Assembly (NCBI RefSeq): GCF_023573145.1
Contig: NZ_CP097636.1
Coordinates: 2,666,001 to 2,730,000, forward strand
DNA: 64,000 nt
Origin: Aquincola tertiaricarbonis
GTDB taxonomy: Bacteria; Pseudomonadota; Gammaproteobacteria; Burkholderiales; Burkholderiaceae_C
Direction: 5' to 3'
Shown here: one piece after another, positions 1-9,195 of the stretch
Layout of the letters: every line of letters starts with the position of its first letter
Position numbering within the stretch: position 1 is the stretch's first letter
Program-made: the position numbers and the translations under genes
Notes under the pieces: model-generated
Database searches by the model: none
Told to the model about the DNA's origin: nothing
Seen by the model: only the letters and a program-made list of their open reading frames with translations

Positions 1-1095
1 GGCCGACAGCGTGGCCGCCAGCACGATGAAGCCCGAGCCGGTGACACCGGCCGCGCCCTTGCTGGTGAGCAGCAGCACCGCCAGCAGCGTGATCTGCTGG
101 GTCAGCGTCATGTCGGTGTTGGTGGCCTGGGCGATGAACACCGCCGCCATCGTCAGGTAGATGGAGGTGCCGTCCAGGTTGAACGAGTAGCCGGTGGGAA
201 TGACCAGGCCGACCACCGACTTGCGCGCGCCCAGGTTCTCCAGCTTGGCCATCATGCGCGGCAGCACCGATTCGCTGGACGAGGTGCCCAGCACGATCAG
301 CAGCTCTTCCTTGATGTACTTGATCAGCTTCCACACCGAGAAGCCGTGGAAGCGCGCGATGGCACCCAGCACCACGAAGATGAAGATCAGGCAGGTGGCG
401 TAGAAGGTGGCCATCAGCTGGCCCAGCGACACCAGCGAGCCGATGCCGTACTTGCCGATGGTGAAGGCCATGGCGCCGAAGGCACCGATGGGCGCCACCT
501 TCATGATCATGCCGACGATGCCGAACAGCACGTGCGAGAACTTCTCGATGAAGTCGAACACCAGGGTGCCGCGTCCGCCGAACTTGTGCAGCGCGAAGCC
601 GAACATCACCGCGATCAGCAGCACCTGCAGGATCTCGCCCTTGGCGAACGCATCGACGAAGGTGGTGGGGATGACGTTGAGCAGGAAGTCGACCGTGCCC
701 TGCATCTTGCCGGGTCCGGTGTAGGCAGCGATGCCCTTGGTGTCGAGCGCGCTGACGTCCACGTTCATGCCCGCGCCGGGCTTGACCAGGTTGACGATGA
801 CCAGGCCGACCACCAGCGCGAGGGAGCTGACGATCTCGAAGTACAGCAGCGCCAGGCCGCCGGTCTTGCCGACCTTCTTCATGTCCTCCATGCCGGCGAT
901 GCCCACCACCACCGTGCAGAAGATGATCGGCGCGATGATCATCTTGATGAGCTTGATGAAGCCGTCACCCAGCGGCTTCATGGCCGCGCCGGTCTCGGGC
1001 CAGAAGTGGCCGAGCAGCACGCCGATGACGATGGCGACGATGACCTGGAAGTACAGCGAGCGGTAGAGCGGCTTCTTGGTGGCCTGGGGGTCCAT
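1..1095 (-). CDS. dctA: C4-dicarboxylate:cation symporter DctA (3' end outside window)
   Basis: Inner-membrane symporter for succinate, fumarate and malate of the DAACS (dicarboxylate/amino acid:cation symporter) family. About 365 codons are present and the C-terminus lies beyond base 1. Family signatures seen are [21 protein letters not shown] near the N-terminus, [17 protein letters not shown] and [18 protein letters not shown]. The ATG at 1095 follows AAGGAG at good spacing. It is transcribed away from dctBD, which lie directly upstream on the same strand, matching the classical DctBD-controlled transporter. A candidate sigma-54 promoter lies in the upstream gap. Membership of the DctA group within DAACS is inferred from context and motif wording. 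Confidence 0.95.
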   Translation of the reverse strand, partial: MDPQATKKPLYRSLYFQVIVAIVIGVLLGHFWPETGAAMKPLGDGFIKLIKMIIAPIIFCTVVVGIAGMEDMKKVGKTGGLALLYFEIVSSLALVVGLVIVNLVKPGAGMNVDVSALDTKGIAAYTGPGKMQGTVDFLLNVIPTTFVDAFAKGEILQVLLIAVMFGFALHKFGGRGTLVFDFIEKFSHVLFGIVGMIMKVAPIGAFGAMAFTIGKYGIGSLVSLGQLMATFYATCLIFIFVVLGAIARFHGFSVWKLIKYIKEELLIVLGTSSSESVLPRMMAKLENLGARKSVVGLVIPTGYSFNLDGTSIYLTMAAVFIAQATNTDMTLTQQITLLAVLLLTSKGAAGVTGSGFIVLAATLSA

Positions 1096-1137
1096 GGCTT
1101 GTCTCCTTGGAATGAGGACGAAAGTTCAGCCTCGGAG

Positions 1138-1156
1138 ATAGCAAGCCGGGGACCAA
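1138..1156 (-). promoter_or_regulatory. Candidate sigma-54 promoter of dctA
   Basis: On the minus strand this reads TTGGTCCCCGGCTTGCTAT. It has the invariant GG-N10-GC spacing and a good -12 half (TTGCT); the -24 half keeps TTGG but departs from consensus after it. It lies about 43 bases upstream of the dctA start and next to a gene for a sigma-54 activator, which supports the call. No activator binding sites were recognised. Confidence 0.5.
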
Positions 1157-1273
1157 GCCACAGCCATGGCACGGCAGCGCCAAGTGCTTGTTTTGCAAAG
1201 GATTTTTTCGAAGCCTGACGCGGACAGTCCGGCCGTCCGGGCCGCCGGGCGACGACCAGCCCGGCCGTCCGGG

Positions 1274-2626
<1,353 letters not shown>

Positions 2627-2652
2627 CGCAAGGCTCCCGGGGTGCAGGCGCA

Positions 2653-4434
2653 TCATGCCGTGTGGCTGGGCCGCAGCGGCAGCAGCAGCACGAAAGCCGC
2701 GCCGCCTTCGGGCCGGTTGAGGCCAGCCAGGCTGCCGCCCAGCTCACGCGCGATGTGGGCCGAGATCATCAGCCCCAGGCCCAGGCCGGCACCGGCCGGC
2801 TTGGTGGTGGCGAAGGGTTCGAACAGCCGCGGCAGCATGTCGGGCGCGATGCCCGGGCCGCTGTCGGCCACGGTGATGCGGCCGCGGCCGTCGGCGATCA
2901 CCGCCTCGAAGCGCAGCCGGCGTTCGGCCGATCCGGCCATCGCGTCGATGGCATTGCCCAGCAGGTTCACCAGCACCTGCTCCAGCCGCGGCTCCTCGGC
3001 CATCACCGTCAGCGCAGGCGGGTCGATGTGGGGCTCGAAGTCGATGCCTGCCGAACGCAGCCGCGGCTGCACCTGCAGCAGCGCGCCCTGCAGCACCCGC
3101 TGCACCGGCACTGGCACGGCCAGCGGCGGCGCCTTGTGCGCAAAGCCCTTGAGCTGCTGCGTCAGCCGGCCCACCCGGTCCACCAGCTGGCCGATGCGGG
3201 CCAGGTTCCACTTCAGGTCCTCGGGCTTGTCGCGTTCCAGCAGCACCACCGCGTTGTCGGACAGCGTGCGCAGCGCGGCCAGCGGCTGGTTCAGCTCATG
3301 CACGATGCCGGCCGACATCTGGCCCAGCGCGGCCATCTTGCCGGCATGCAGCAGCTCGTTCTGCGCGGCGCGCAGCTCGGCGGTGCGTTCTTCCACCTTG
3401 GTTTCCAGGCTGTCGCGCGCGGCCTTGAGCACCACCTGCAGCGCCGCCTGGTTGGCCATGCGCTGGCGCAGCGTGCGGCGGCGCAGCCAGAAGATCAGCA
3501 GCGCCATCAGCGCCACCAGGCTGGCCATGCCGGCGGCCAGCGCCAGCGTGCGCGCCTGGTCCACCACCGGCCACAGCTCGTCCAGCACGTAGACGCGCCA
3601 GCCGGTGCGCGGCATCAGCCGCTGCGAGACGGCGTACTGCGTGCCGCCCAGCACCACCACCTCGGTGGGGCCGGCGCCTTCGGTCGGGCGCGGCTGCCAG
3701 TCGATGGGCACCAACGTGGCGTTGCCATAAGGGCGGCTGCGGTCGATCTCGGCCCGCGCGGCCTCGGACAGCGGCTGCAGCGGCCGGAAGCGCCACACGT
3801 CCTGGGTGCTGAGCACCACCACGCCGTGCTGGTCCACCACCATCACCTGGCCGGGCAGGCGCCGCCAGGCGGCCTCGGCATCGGCCAGCCGCACCTTCAC
3901 GGTGGCCAGGCCCAGCGGCTTGTTGTGGCGCGTCAGCCCATACGAGAGGTAGTAGCCCGGGCGCCGGCTGGTGACGCCCACGCCATAGAAGCGGCCCTTG
4001 CCCTCGGCCAGCGCCGATCGCACGTACGGCCGGAACGAGAGGTCGTGCCCCACCGGCGTGCCGGGCTGGTCCCAATCGGCGCCGGCCAGGGCCACGCCAC
4101 GGCGGTCGACCACGTACAGCATGTCGGCGCCAGCGGTGGCGTTGATGCCGCGCAGGGTGCGGTTCACCTCGTCGCGCAGGGCGGTGTCGTCGGGGCGCTC
4201 CAGCAGGTCGAGCACGCTGGGCGTCATCTCCAACAGCGAAGGCAGGTAGTCGAAGCGCGCCACCTCGGCTTCCAGCGTGCTGGCGATCATGTCCAGCCGG
4301 TGCTGGGCCGCATCGTCCAGCCGCTGCAGCGCGGCACGGCGGCCGGCCGCATGCGCGCCCAGCGCTGCGGCGGCCACCAGGGCCACGGCCAGCAGCACCG
4401 TCAACAACAGGGCAAAGGAACGCAGGCGCTTCAC
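2653..4434 (-). CDS. dctB: C4-dicarboxylate sensor histidine kinase DctB
   Basis: Membrane sensor kinase of 593 residues. TM1 spans about 7-27, then a periplasmic double-PAS/Cache-like sensor (about 40-290) with FRPYVRSAL and YYLSYGL, which are typical of DctB. TM2 is about 297-317 and is followed by a coiled-coil linker. The H-box GIVHELNQPLAALR carries the phospho-acceptor His379. The ATPase domain shows the N-box NLLGNAIDAM, DSGPGIAP and GAGLGLGL. The start is GTG at 4434 with no clear ribosome binding site. It precedes dctD on the same strand with almost no gap. It most likely senses periplasmic C4-dicarboxylates. Confidence 0.92.
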   Translation of the reverse strand: MKRLRSFALLLTVLLAVALVAAAALGAHAAGRRAALQRLDDAAQHRLDMIASTLEAEVARFDYLPSLLEMTPSVLDLLERPDDTALRDEVNRTLRGINATAGADMLYVVDRRGVALAGADWDQPGTPVGHDLSFRPYVRSALAEGKGRFYGVGVTSRRPGYYLSYGLTRHNKPLGLATVKVRLADAEAAWRRLPGQVMVVDQHGVVVLSTQDVWRFRPLQPLSEAARAEIDRSRPYGNATLVPIDWQPRPTEGAGPTEVVVLGGTQYAVSQRLMPRTGWRVYVLDELWPVVDQARTLALAAGMASLVALMALLIFWLRRRTLRQRMANQAALQVVLKAARDSLETKVEERTAELRAAQNELLHAGKMAALGQMSAGIVHELNQPLAALRTLSDNAVVLLERDKPEDLKWNLARIGQLVDRVGRLTQQLKGFAHKAPPLAVPVPVQRVLQGALLQVQPRLRSAGIDFEPHIDPPALTVMAEEPRLEQVLVNLLGNAIDAMAGSAERRLRFEAVIADGRGRITVADSGPGIAPDMLPRLFEPFATTKPAGAGLGLGLMISAHIARELGGSLAGLNRPEGGAAFVLLLPLRPSHTA

Positions 4435-4632
4435 GGCGGGAAACAGGGTGACGAAGGGACGGACGAACGCAGGGGCTGGCGGGCGCGAATGCTAACTGCC
4501 CGGGCCGGCGCGCCCCGGTGCCACGCTACCCGGGTTGCGAGAGCTCACACCTGCGTACAAACCGAAGCGCAGCCCCGGTCGGCAAGCGGCAGGCCCGGGG
4601 CGTTGAAGGGGTGCATGACACAGGAGATGGAC

Positions 4633-4908
4633 ATGGACACCCGCACGAAGGCCCCTTCCCGCCGCGCACGCGCCGCGGCCTGCGTGGCATTGCTGGCGGC
4701 GGGCCTGCTGGGCGGCTGCGCGGTGTACGCCCCACCGCCGCCGGCCTACGACCCTTACGGCGGTGCCGTGGTGGTGGGTCCGCCGGTGGCGGTGGCGCCC
4801 TACCCCGGCGCGATCTGGATCGAAGGCGGCTGGGTCTGGCGCGGCGGCCACCGCGAGTGGGCGCCCGGCCGCTGGGACCGCGGGTACGGCCGGGGCTGGC
4901 GCCGGTGA
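4633..4908 (+). CDS. Small WXXGXW-repeat lipoprotein
   Basis: Predicted lipoprotein of 91 residues. After a basic N-terminus comes a hydrophobic stretch ending in the lipobox LLGGC, then a Pro/Tyr-rich linker (YAPPPPAYDPYGG). The end holds two W-x-x-G-x-W-like units (IWIEGGWVW and REWAPGRW), as in the small YXWXXGXW/WXXGXW envelope protein family. The ATG at 4633 has GGAG about 8 bases upstream; ATGs at 4615 and 4627 are in frame. It is divergent from dctB and followed by the hairpin array. The function of the family is unknown. Confidence 0.75.
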   Translation: MDTRTKAPSRRARAAACVALLAAGLLGGCAVYAPPPPAYDPYGGAVVVGPPVAVAPYPGAIWIEGGWVWRGGHREWAPGRWDRGYGRGWRR

Positions 4909-4910
4909 AT

Positions 4911-5218
4911 GGGGCACCCGGCTTCACGGGTACGTGAAGCCACCCGCCGAGCGGGTCCGGGCCCGCTTGGGAGCGGCCCGGCGCTGGGCCCGGGGGGATG
5001 GGGCACCCGGCTTCACGGGTACGTGAAGCCACCCGCCGAGCGGGTCCGGGCCCGCTTGGGAGCGGCCCGGCGCTGGGCCCCGGGGGGGATGGAGCACCCG
5101 GCTTCACGGGTACGTGAAGCCACCCGCCGAGCGGGTTGCGCGGCCGCCTTCGGAGCGGCCGGGCGGCGGCCGCGGGGGCACCCGGCTTCACGGGTACGTG
5201 AAGCCACCCGCCGAGCGG
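4911..5218 (-). repeat. Tandem array of four ~84-91 bp hairpin elements
   Basis: Four copies of a unit with perfect stems GGCTTCAC/GTGAAGCC at 4920-4941, 5009-5030, 5100-5121 and 5184-5205 (periods 89, 91, 84). On the minus strand each unit runs: AGCGCCGGGCCGCTCCCAAG core, a small hairpin with loop CTCGG (ACCCG/CGGGT stem), then the 8-bp hairpin with loop GTACCC. The third unit from the left has diverged in its core. Single elements of the same design lie at 30984-31071 and 57537-57624. The units do not have the short-repeat/unique-spacer form of a CRISPR array. Confidence 0.9.
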
Positions 5219-5230
5219 ATCGTCAAACTG

Positions 5231-5310
5231 GCTGGAGCCTCCCTCTTGGAGGGAGGCTGGAGGGTGCGGTCGAACATGCTGGAGCCCCCTCGCGGAGGGG
5301 GCTCGGGGGA
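5231..5310 (-). repeat. Two related hairpins downstream of gntR
   Basis: Two strong inverted repeats lie side by side: AGCCTCCCTC/GAGGGAGGCT at 5236-5258 (loop of 3) and GAGCCCCCTC/GAGGGGGCTC at 5282-5304 (loop GCG). On the minus strand each is followed by a similar tail (GGCTCCAGC, then GTTTGACG or GTTCGACC), so they look like two copies of another small repeat. No run of T follows, so they are poor candidates for simple terminators. Confidence 0.7.
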
Positions 5311-5330
5311 GCCGTGCGGAGAGCCGCAGG

Positions 5331-5367
5331 CTAGGAGGCTGGGCGGCCCCGCCGCGCAGCCTCCTAG
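5331..5367 (-). terminator. Long hairpin overlapping the gntR stop codon
   Basis: CTAGGAGGCTG at 5331-5341 pairs perfectly with CAGCCTCCTAG at 5357-5367, and the interior is also partly self-complementary (GGCGG/CCGCC). The stop codon of the GntR gene (5364-5366) lies inside the 3' arm. It lacks a clear U-tract, so an RNA-stabilising or attenuating hairpin is as likely as a terminator. Confidence 0.45.
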
Positions 5368-6071
5368 ACGGATCTTGGCCGCGGCGGCGCCACCGGCGCC
5401 AGCGTGGCGCGCAGGCGGTCCTGGGCGCTTTGCTCTTCGGCCGCGTGCTGGCCGATCGACGACTCGACGTTGCCGATGTGGTCCAGCATCAGGCGCTCGG
5501 CTTCGTCCACCTGGCCCTCGGCCAGCGCCGCGACGATGCGCTCATGGTCTTCGCAGGAGGCCATCGCCTCGTGGCTGCTTTGGTAGAGCGTTGCCACCAG
5601 CGTGGTGCGGGCCGTCAGGTCGCGCAGCATGTCGGCCAGCAGCCGGTGGCCCAGGCACTCGGCCAGGCACACATGGAAGTCGGCCAGCATGAAGGCCCGG
5701 GTGGCCGGGTCGGCGCCTTCGATGGCGGCCTTCTCGTCCTCGATGTGGCGGCGCAGCCGGCCCAGCACATGCTGCAGCGGCCGGCCCTCGGTCTGCCGCA
5801 GGATGCCCGCCTCCACCGCACGGCGGGCCGAGAAGGCGTCGCGCGCCTCTTCGATCGAGGGCTCAACCACGTACCAGCCCTTTCGGCTGCGCACCTCCAC
5901 GAAGCCACGCGCCTGCACCTGCATCAGCGCCTCGCGCACCAGCGTGCGGCTGACGTCGAACAGCTCGGCCAGGTCCTGCTCGCCCAGCCGTTCGCCGGGC
6001 TTGAGCTTTTGCGCCAGGATCGATTCGACGATGCGCTCGGCGATGGCGGACTGGCTGTTGCTGGAGGACAT
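5364..6071 (-). CDS. GntR/FadR-family (FCD) transcriptional regulator
   Basis: DNA-binding regulator of 235 residues. The winged-helix GntR domain (about 8-75) shows RIVESILAQKLKPGERLGEQDLA and VSRTLVREAL. The all-helical FCD ligand domain (about 85-215) has FHVCLAECLGH and HERIVAALAEG, which carry the His/Asp residues that usually bind a metal and a small carboxylate. It starts 11 bases after the stop of the interrupted dctA-like gene on the same strand, so the two probably formed one transcript. A palindrome TTGTATGCAA at 9114-9123 upstream of that gene is a plausible target. The effector is unknown. Confidence 0.88.
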   Translation of the reverse strand: MSSSNSQSAIAERIVESILAQKLKPGERLGEQDLAELFDVSRTLVREALMQVQARGFVEVRSRKGWYVVEPSIEEARDAFSARRAVEAGILRQTEGRPLQHVLGRLRRHIEDEKAAIEGADPATRAFMLADFHVCLAECLGHRLLADMLRDLTARTTLVATLYQSSHEAMASCEDHERIVAALAEGQVDEAERLMLDHIGNVESSIGQHAAEEQSAQDRLRATLAPVAPPRPRSV

Positions 6072-7352
6072 GGCGCGGCACTCTAGCGCAGCGCGGGTTG
6101 TGCTGCCGGCACCGCCGCCAGCGCGGCGGCCGCGGCGGCATCATCGGCCATCGGCGGCACGGCCTCGCCGTTCAACACCGCATGGGCACGCTCGCGGTCG
6201 ATGTCGCCCTCCCATGCGGCGATGGCCACCGTGGCCACGCAGTTGCCGATCAGGTTGCCCAGCGCCCGGGCGATGCCCATGAACCAGTCCACCGACAGCA
6301 CCAGCACCAGGCCGATGGCCGGGATGGCGGGAATGGCATGCAGCGTGGCCGCCAGCACCACGATGGCCGAGCCCGGCACACCGTGCGCGCCCTTGCTGGT
6401 GACCAGCGAGATGGCCAGGATGGTGAGCAGGTCGCTGGTGGTGATCGGCGTGTTGGTGGCCTGCGCGATGAACACCGCCGCCAGCGTGATGTAGATCGAG
6501 AACGCGTCCAGGTTGAACGAGTAGCCGGTGGGAATCACCAGGCCCACGGTGCTGTCTCGGATGCCCATGCGCTTGAGCTTGGCCATGATCTGCGGCAGCA
6601 CGCTGTCGGACGAGGTGGTGGCCAGCACCACGGCCAGCTCTTCACGCAGGTAGCGCAGCAGCTTGATCAGGCTGAAGCCCGAGACCCGCATGATCAGCCC
6701 CAGCACGCCGAACACGAACACGAACACCGCGCCGTAGAACAGCGCCACCAGCATGCCCAGCTGCTTGAGCGAGCCCATGCCGTACTTGCCCACGGTGAAC
6801 GCGATGGCGCCCAGCACGCCCAGCGGCGCCAGCTTGATGATCAGGCCCATGATCTTGAACATCACCTGGCCCAGGTCGTCGATCAGGCCGGCCACGGCCT
6901 GGCCCCGCTCGCCCAGCAGCGACAGGGCGCAGCCGAACAGGATGGCGAACAGCAGCACCTGCAGCACGTCGCCGGTGGCAAACGCGTTGACCACCGTGGT
7001 GGGAATGAGCTTGAGCGCGAACTCGGTGAAGCCGCCGCCGGTGAGCTTGCTGGCGTTGTCGGCATAGGCGCTCATGGCCTTGGCATCCAGCGTGGACGGG
7101 TCCACGTTCATGCCCACGCCGGGCTGAAACCACCACGCCAGCAGCAGGCCCAGCGCCAGCGCCACGCCGGTCACCAGCTCGAAGTAGATCAGCGACTTGA
7201 TGCCGACGCGGCCCACGCGCTTGAGGTCGCCGGCGCCGGCGATGCCGTGCACGACCACGCAGAACACGATGACCGGGATCAGCATCTTCACCAGCTTGAT
7301 GAAGCCATCGCCCAGCGGCTTGAGCTGCACCGCCGTGGCGGGCAAGAAGTAG

Positions 7353-8988
7353 TTGGCCCTGCGAAATCCATTTCCAGCGTGCCGACACGGCCATGTGATC
7401 GCAAGAGCGGCAGCGGTCACGGCTCCAGCGCGACTTCAGCGCAGGAGACTGGATGACGCAGCACTTCCGCCATGGCCGCCGCATACAGCGCCATCGCGGA
7501 CAAGGCCAACAAAACGCCACCCAGGCCCAGCCGGGCGATGGCCCGCAGCAGCCAGCGGATGTTGAAGCCCGCCGCGCACAGCACCGCATGCAGCGCGTCG
7601 CCTTCCGCGCCCTTGAGCCAGCACCGGTCCATCCGGTGGTCGGCCTTGGTGTGGCCGATCAACGGTTCGATGGCCTGTCTGCGCTTCAACCAAGTCCGCT
7701 GCCTGGGGCTGAGCGACTTGAACTTGCCGCGGTGGATCACCTCCACCGGCGCCACGTCCTTGTCCACGCCCCGGTAGCCCAGGTCCACGATGGCGGCGGT
7801 GGGCTTGACGCCGATGTCCTGCAGCAGGTTGGTGGTCTGCTCGATCTGCGCGGCCAGCGTGTGGCCGTCGTACGGGTTGCCTGGGAAGCTGCGCGCGCCC
7901 ACCATCAGGCCGTGCTGGTGGGTGACGGCTAGGCTCACCTTCACGCCGAACTCGTAGGGCTGGCGGGCCTTGCCCTTGCCGATGCACTCGGCCTCCGGTG
8001 CGTGCAGGGCATACAGCTTGTTCTTGTCCTTGGGCCGCTGCCGGTGGATGCGCTCGGCGCGCTCAACCCAGGTGTCCAAACTGGCGCGGGTCTCGTCGGC
8101 CAGGCCGCCCATCTTGCGGCGCACCTCGCGCAGCAGTCGGCCCAGGATCGTGCGCTGGCGCTTGAGCACGGCCCGCAGCCGCTTGAACTGCTTGGCATGG
8201 GCATAACCGCCCGCGCGCCGTCGCAGCGTCTGGCCCTCGTGCTGGTGGGTCTGCTTGAGCTGGATGCCCGCGCGCTTGGCCAGCCGGGCGATCTTCTCGC
8301 GCGCCAGCTCCAGCAGCCGGCTGTCGGTGGGGTGGGCGATGGCCTTGCTCTGCACGGTGGAGTCCACGATCACGCGCTCGAACTCGGTCTTCTTGACTGC
8401 GCCCATGGCCACCGCCGCCTCGATGGTGGTCTTGAGCAACTGCTCGACACCGGCCTCGCCCAGCACCCGACGGAAGCGGCTGATCTGCGCCGGGTCACAG
8501 GGCAGGCGCGGCTCAAAGTAGACCTGCCCGCTGAAGAACTGGAAGTACACGTCCTGCGACCAGCGCACGACCACCGACTCGTCGCTCTCGTTGTAGGCGT
8601 GCTTGAGGTACAGCAGCGCCACCATCAGCCGGATGGGCAAACGCGGGCGGCCGGCGTTGCTGACGCCGGCACCGGCCACCGCCAGGCTGGGGCCGAACAG
8701 GTCAGAGCCTTCCACCGGCCGGCCCTTGCGATCCCGGTGCGCGAACACCGGCGCCAGCGAAGCCTCGATCTGCGCCCACGGCATGCGCGTGGCCAGCACC
8801 GCCAGCGCGTGGCGCAGGTCGATCATCTGATCGAGCCGGGCGCGAAAGAAGTCGTCGGTGGCCATCGGTGGTGACTCCAGAACTCCCAGAAACCGACGTC
8901 CATTGGAATGCTTCCCGGGAGACTTCACCATCGGAAATCACCCGAAAGTCGTTTCAGGACAACGACTTGGGAGCTTTGCAGGGCCGAC
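7353..8988 (-). mobile_element. IS5-family-like insertion sequence, 1636 bp
   Basis: Both ends carry GGCCCTGC followed by A/G-AA in inverted orientation (near 7355 and near 8985), and the 7-bp sequence GAAGTAG is duplicated at 7346-7352 and 8989-8995. The element holds one intact transposase gene in the same orientation as the gene it splits. Near its upstream end a hairpin (AAGTCGTT/AACGACTT, 8946-8969) could shield the transposase from incoming transcription. The terminal repeats are not perfectly in register (GTCGGCCC against TTGGCCC), so the exact ends are uncertain by one or two bases. Confidence 0.9.
7417..8865 (-). CDS. IS5-family DDE transposase
   Basis: Transposase of 482 residues, full length for its group. 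An N-terminal DUF772-like domain contains RLMVALLYLKHAYNESDESV and CDPAQISRFRRVLGE. The DDE catalytic core has Asp in VIVDSTVQ, Asp in IVDLGYRGVD and Glu in RRQAIEPLIGHTKADHRMDR. The last segment (LHAVLCAAGFNIRWLLRAI) is characteristic of this IS5 subgroup. The ATG at 8865 has GGAG about 10 bases upstream and matches the usual DFFRARLDQMIDLRH start; an in-frame ATG at 8931 lacks a ribosome binding site. The reading frame is intact, so the element may still be active. Confidence 0.95.
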   Translation of the reverse strand: MATDDFFRARLDQMIDLRHALAVLATRMPWAQIEASLAPVFAHRDRKGRPVEGSDLFGPSLAVAGAGVSNAGRPRLPIRLMVALLYLKHAYNESDESVVVRWSQDVYFQFFSGQVYFEPRLPCDPAQISRFRRVLGEAGVEQLLKTTIEAAVAMGAVKKTEFERVIVDSTVQSKAIAHPTDSRLLELAREKIARLAKRAGIQLKQTHQHEGQTLRRRAGGYAHAKQFKRLRAVLKRQRTILGRLLREVRRKMGGLADETRASLDTWVERAERIHRQRPKDKNKLYALHAPEAECIGKGKARQPYEFGVKVSLAVTHQHGLMVGARSFPGNPYDGHTLAAQIEQTTNLLQDIGVKPTAAIVDLGYRGVDKDVAPVEVIHRGKFKSLSPRQRTWLKRRQAIEPLIGHTKADHRMDRCWLKGAEGDALHAVLCAAGFNIRWLLRAIARLGLGGVLLALSAMALYAAAMAEVLRHPVSCAEVALEP

Positions 8989-9111
8989 GAAGTAGCCGAG
9001 CAGCACGCCGGCGACGAGGGCCAGCACCACCTGGCCGAACAAGGAACGGAAGAACCGAGGCATCACCACTCTCCAAAGCACTGAGAAGGACCGGACAAAC
9101 TGGACGACATC

Positions 9112-9125
9112 GCTTGTATGCAAGC
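9112..9125. promoter_or_regulatory. Candidate regulator site between dctA-like and lysR genes
   Basis: GCTTGTATGCAAGC contains the near-palindrome TTGTATGCAA in the 132-bp divergent promoter region. This resembles sites used by GntR/FCD proteins (TTGTATACAA type), and an FCD regulator lies at the end of the dctA-like transcript. The LysR regulator next door is the other possible binder. Confidence 0.35.
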
Positions 9126-9195
9126 AATGTAGTCAAGCAAGAGCCGTGCGCGATGCTCGCAAACCCGAAGTGGTGCGCCGGCTTACAGTCGGCCG

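Larger units (their letters stand above)
6083..9063 (-). pseudogene. Second DctA-type transporter gene interrupted by an IS element
   Basis: The 5' part (8989-9063: MPRFFRSLFGQVVLALVAG then VLLGYF) and the 3' part (6083-7352, from LPATAVQLKPLGDGF onward) are separated by a 1.6-kb insertion. Joining them across the 7-bp duplication restores GYFLPATAVQ in frame, so the gene was whole before the insertion. The 3' part keeps the DAACS motifs TTSSDSVLPQIMAKLKRMG and [20 protein letters not shown]. The start at 9063 follows GGAGAG. A GTG at 7420, overlapping the transposase stop as GTGA, opens a frame that runs through the IS end into the 3' part and would give a chimera of 445 residues lacking TM1. 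The substrate is unknown; C4-dicarboxylate or a related acid is likely. Confidence 0.9.

Noticed and set aside
2662..4632. Long plus-strand frame opposite dctB
   Set aside because: Antisense to a well-supported kinase gene, with Gln/His/Arg-rich composition. Only its last part, from 4633, has a signal peptide and real family features.
4911..5218. CRISPR-like tandem repeats
   Set aside because: The units are 84-91 bp with internal hairpins, the sequence between stems is itself repeated rather than unique, and no cas genes are nearby.
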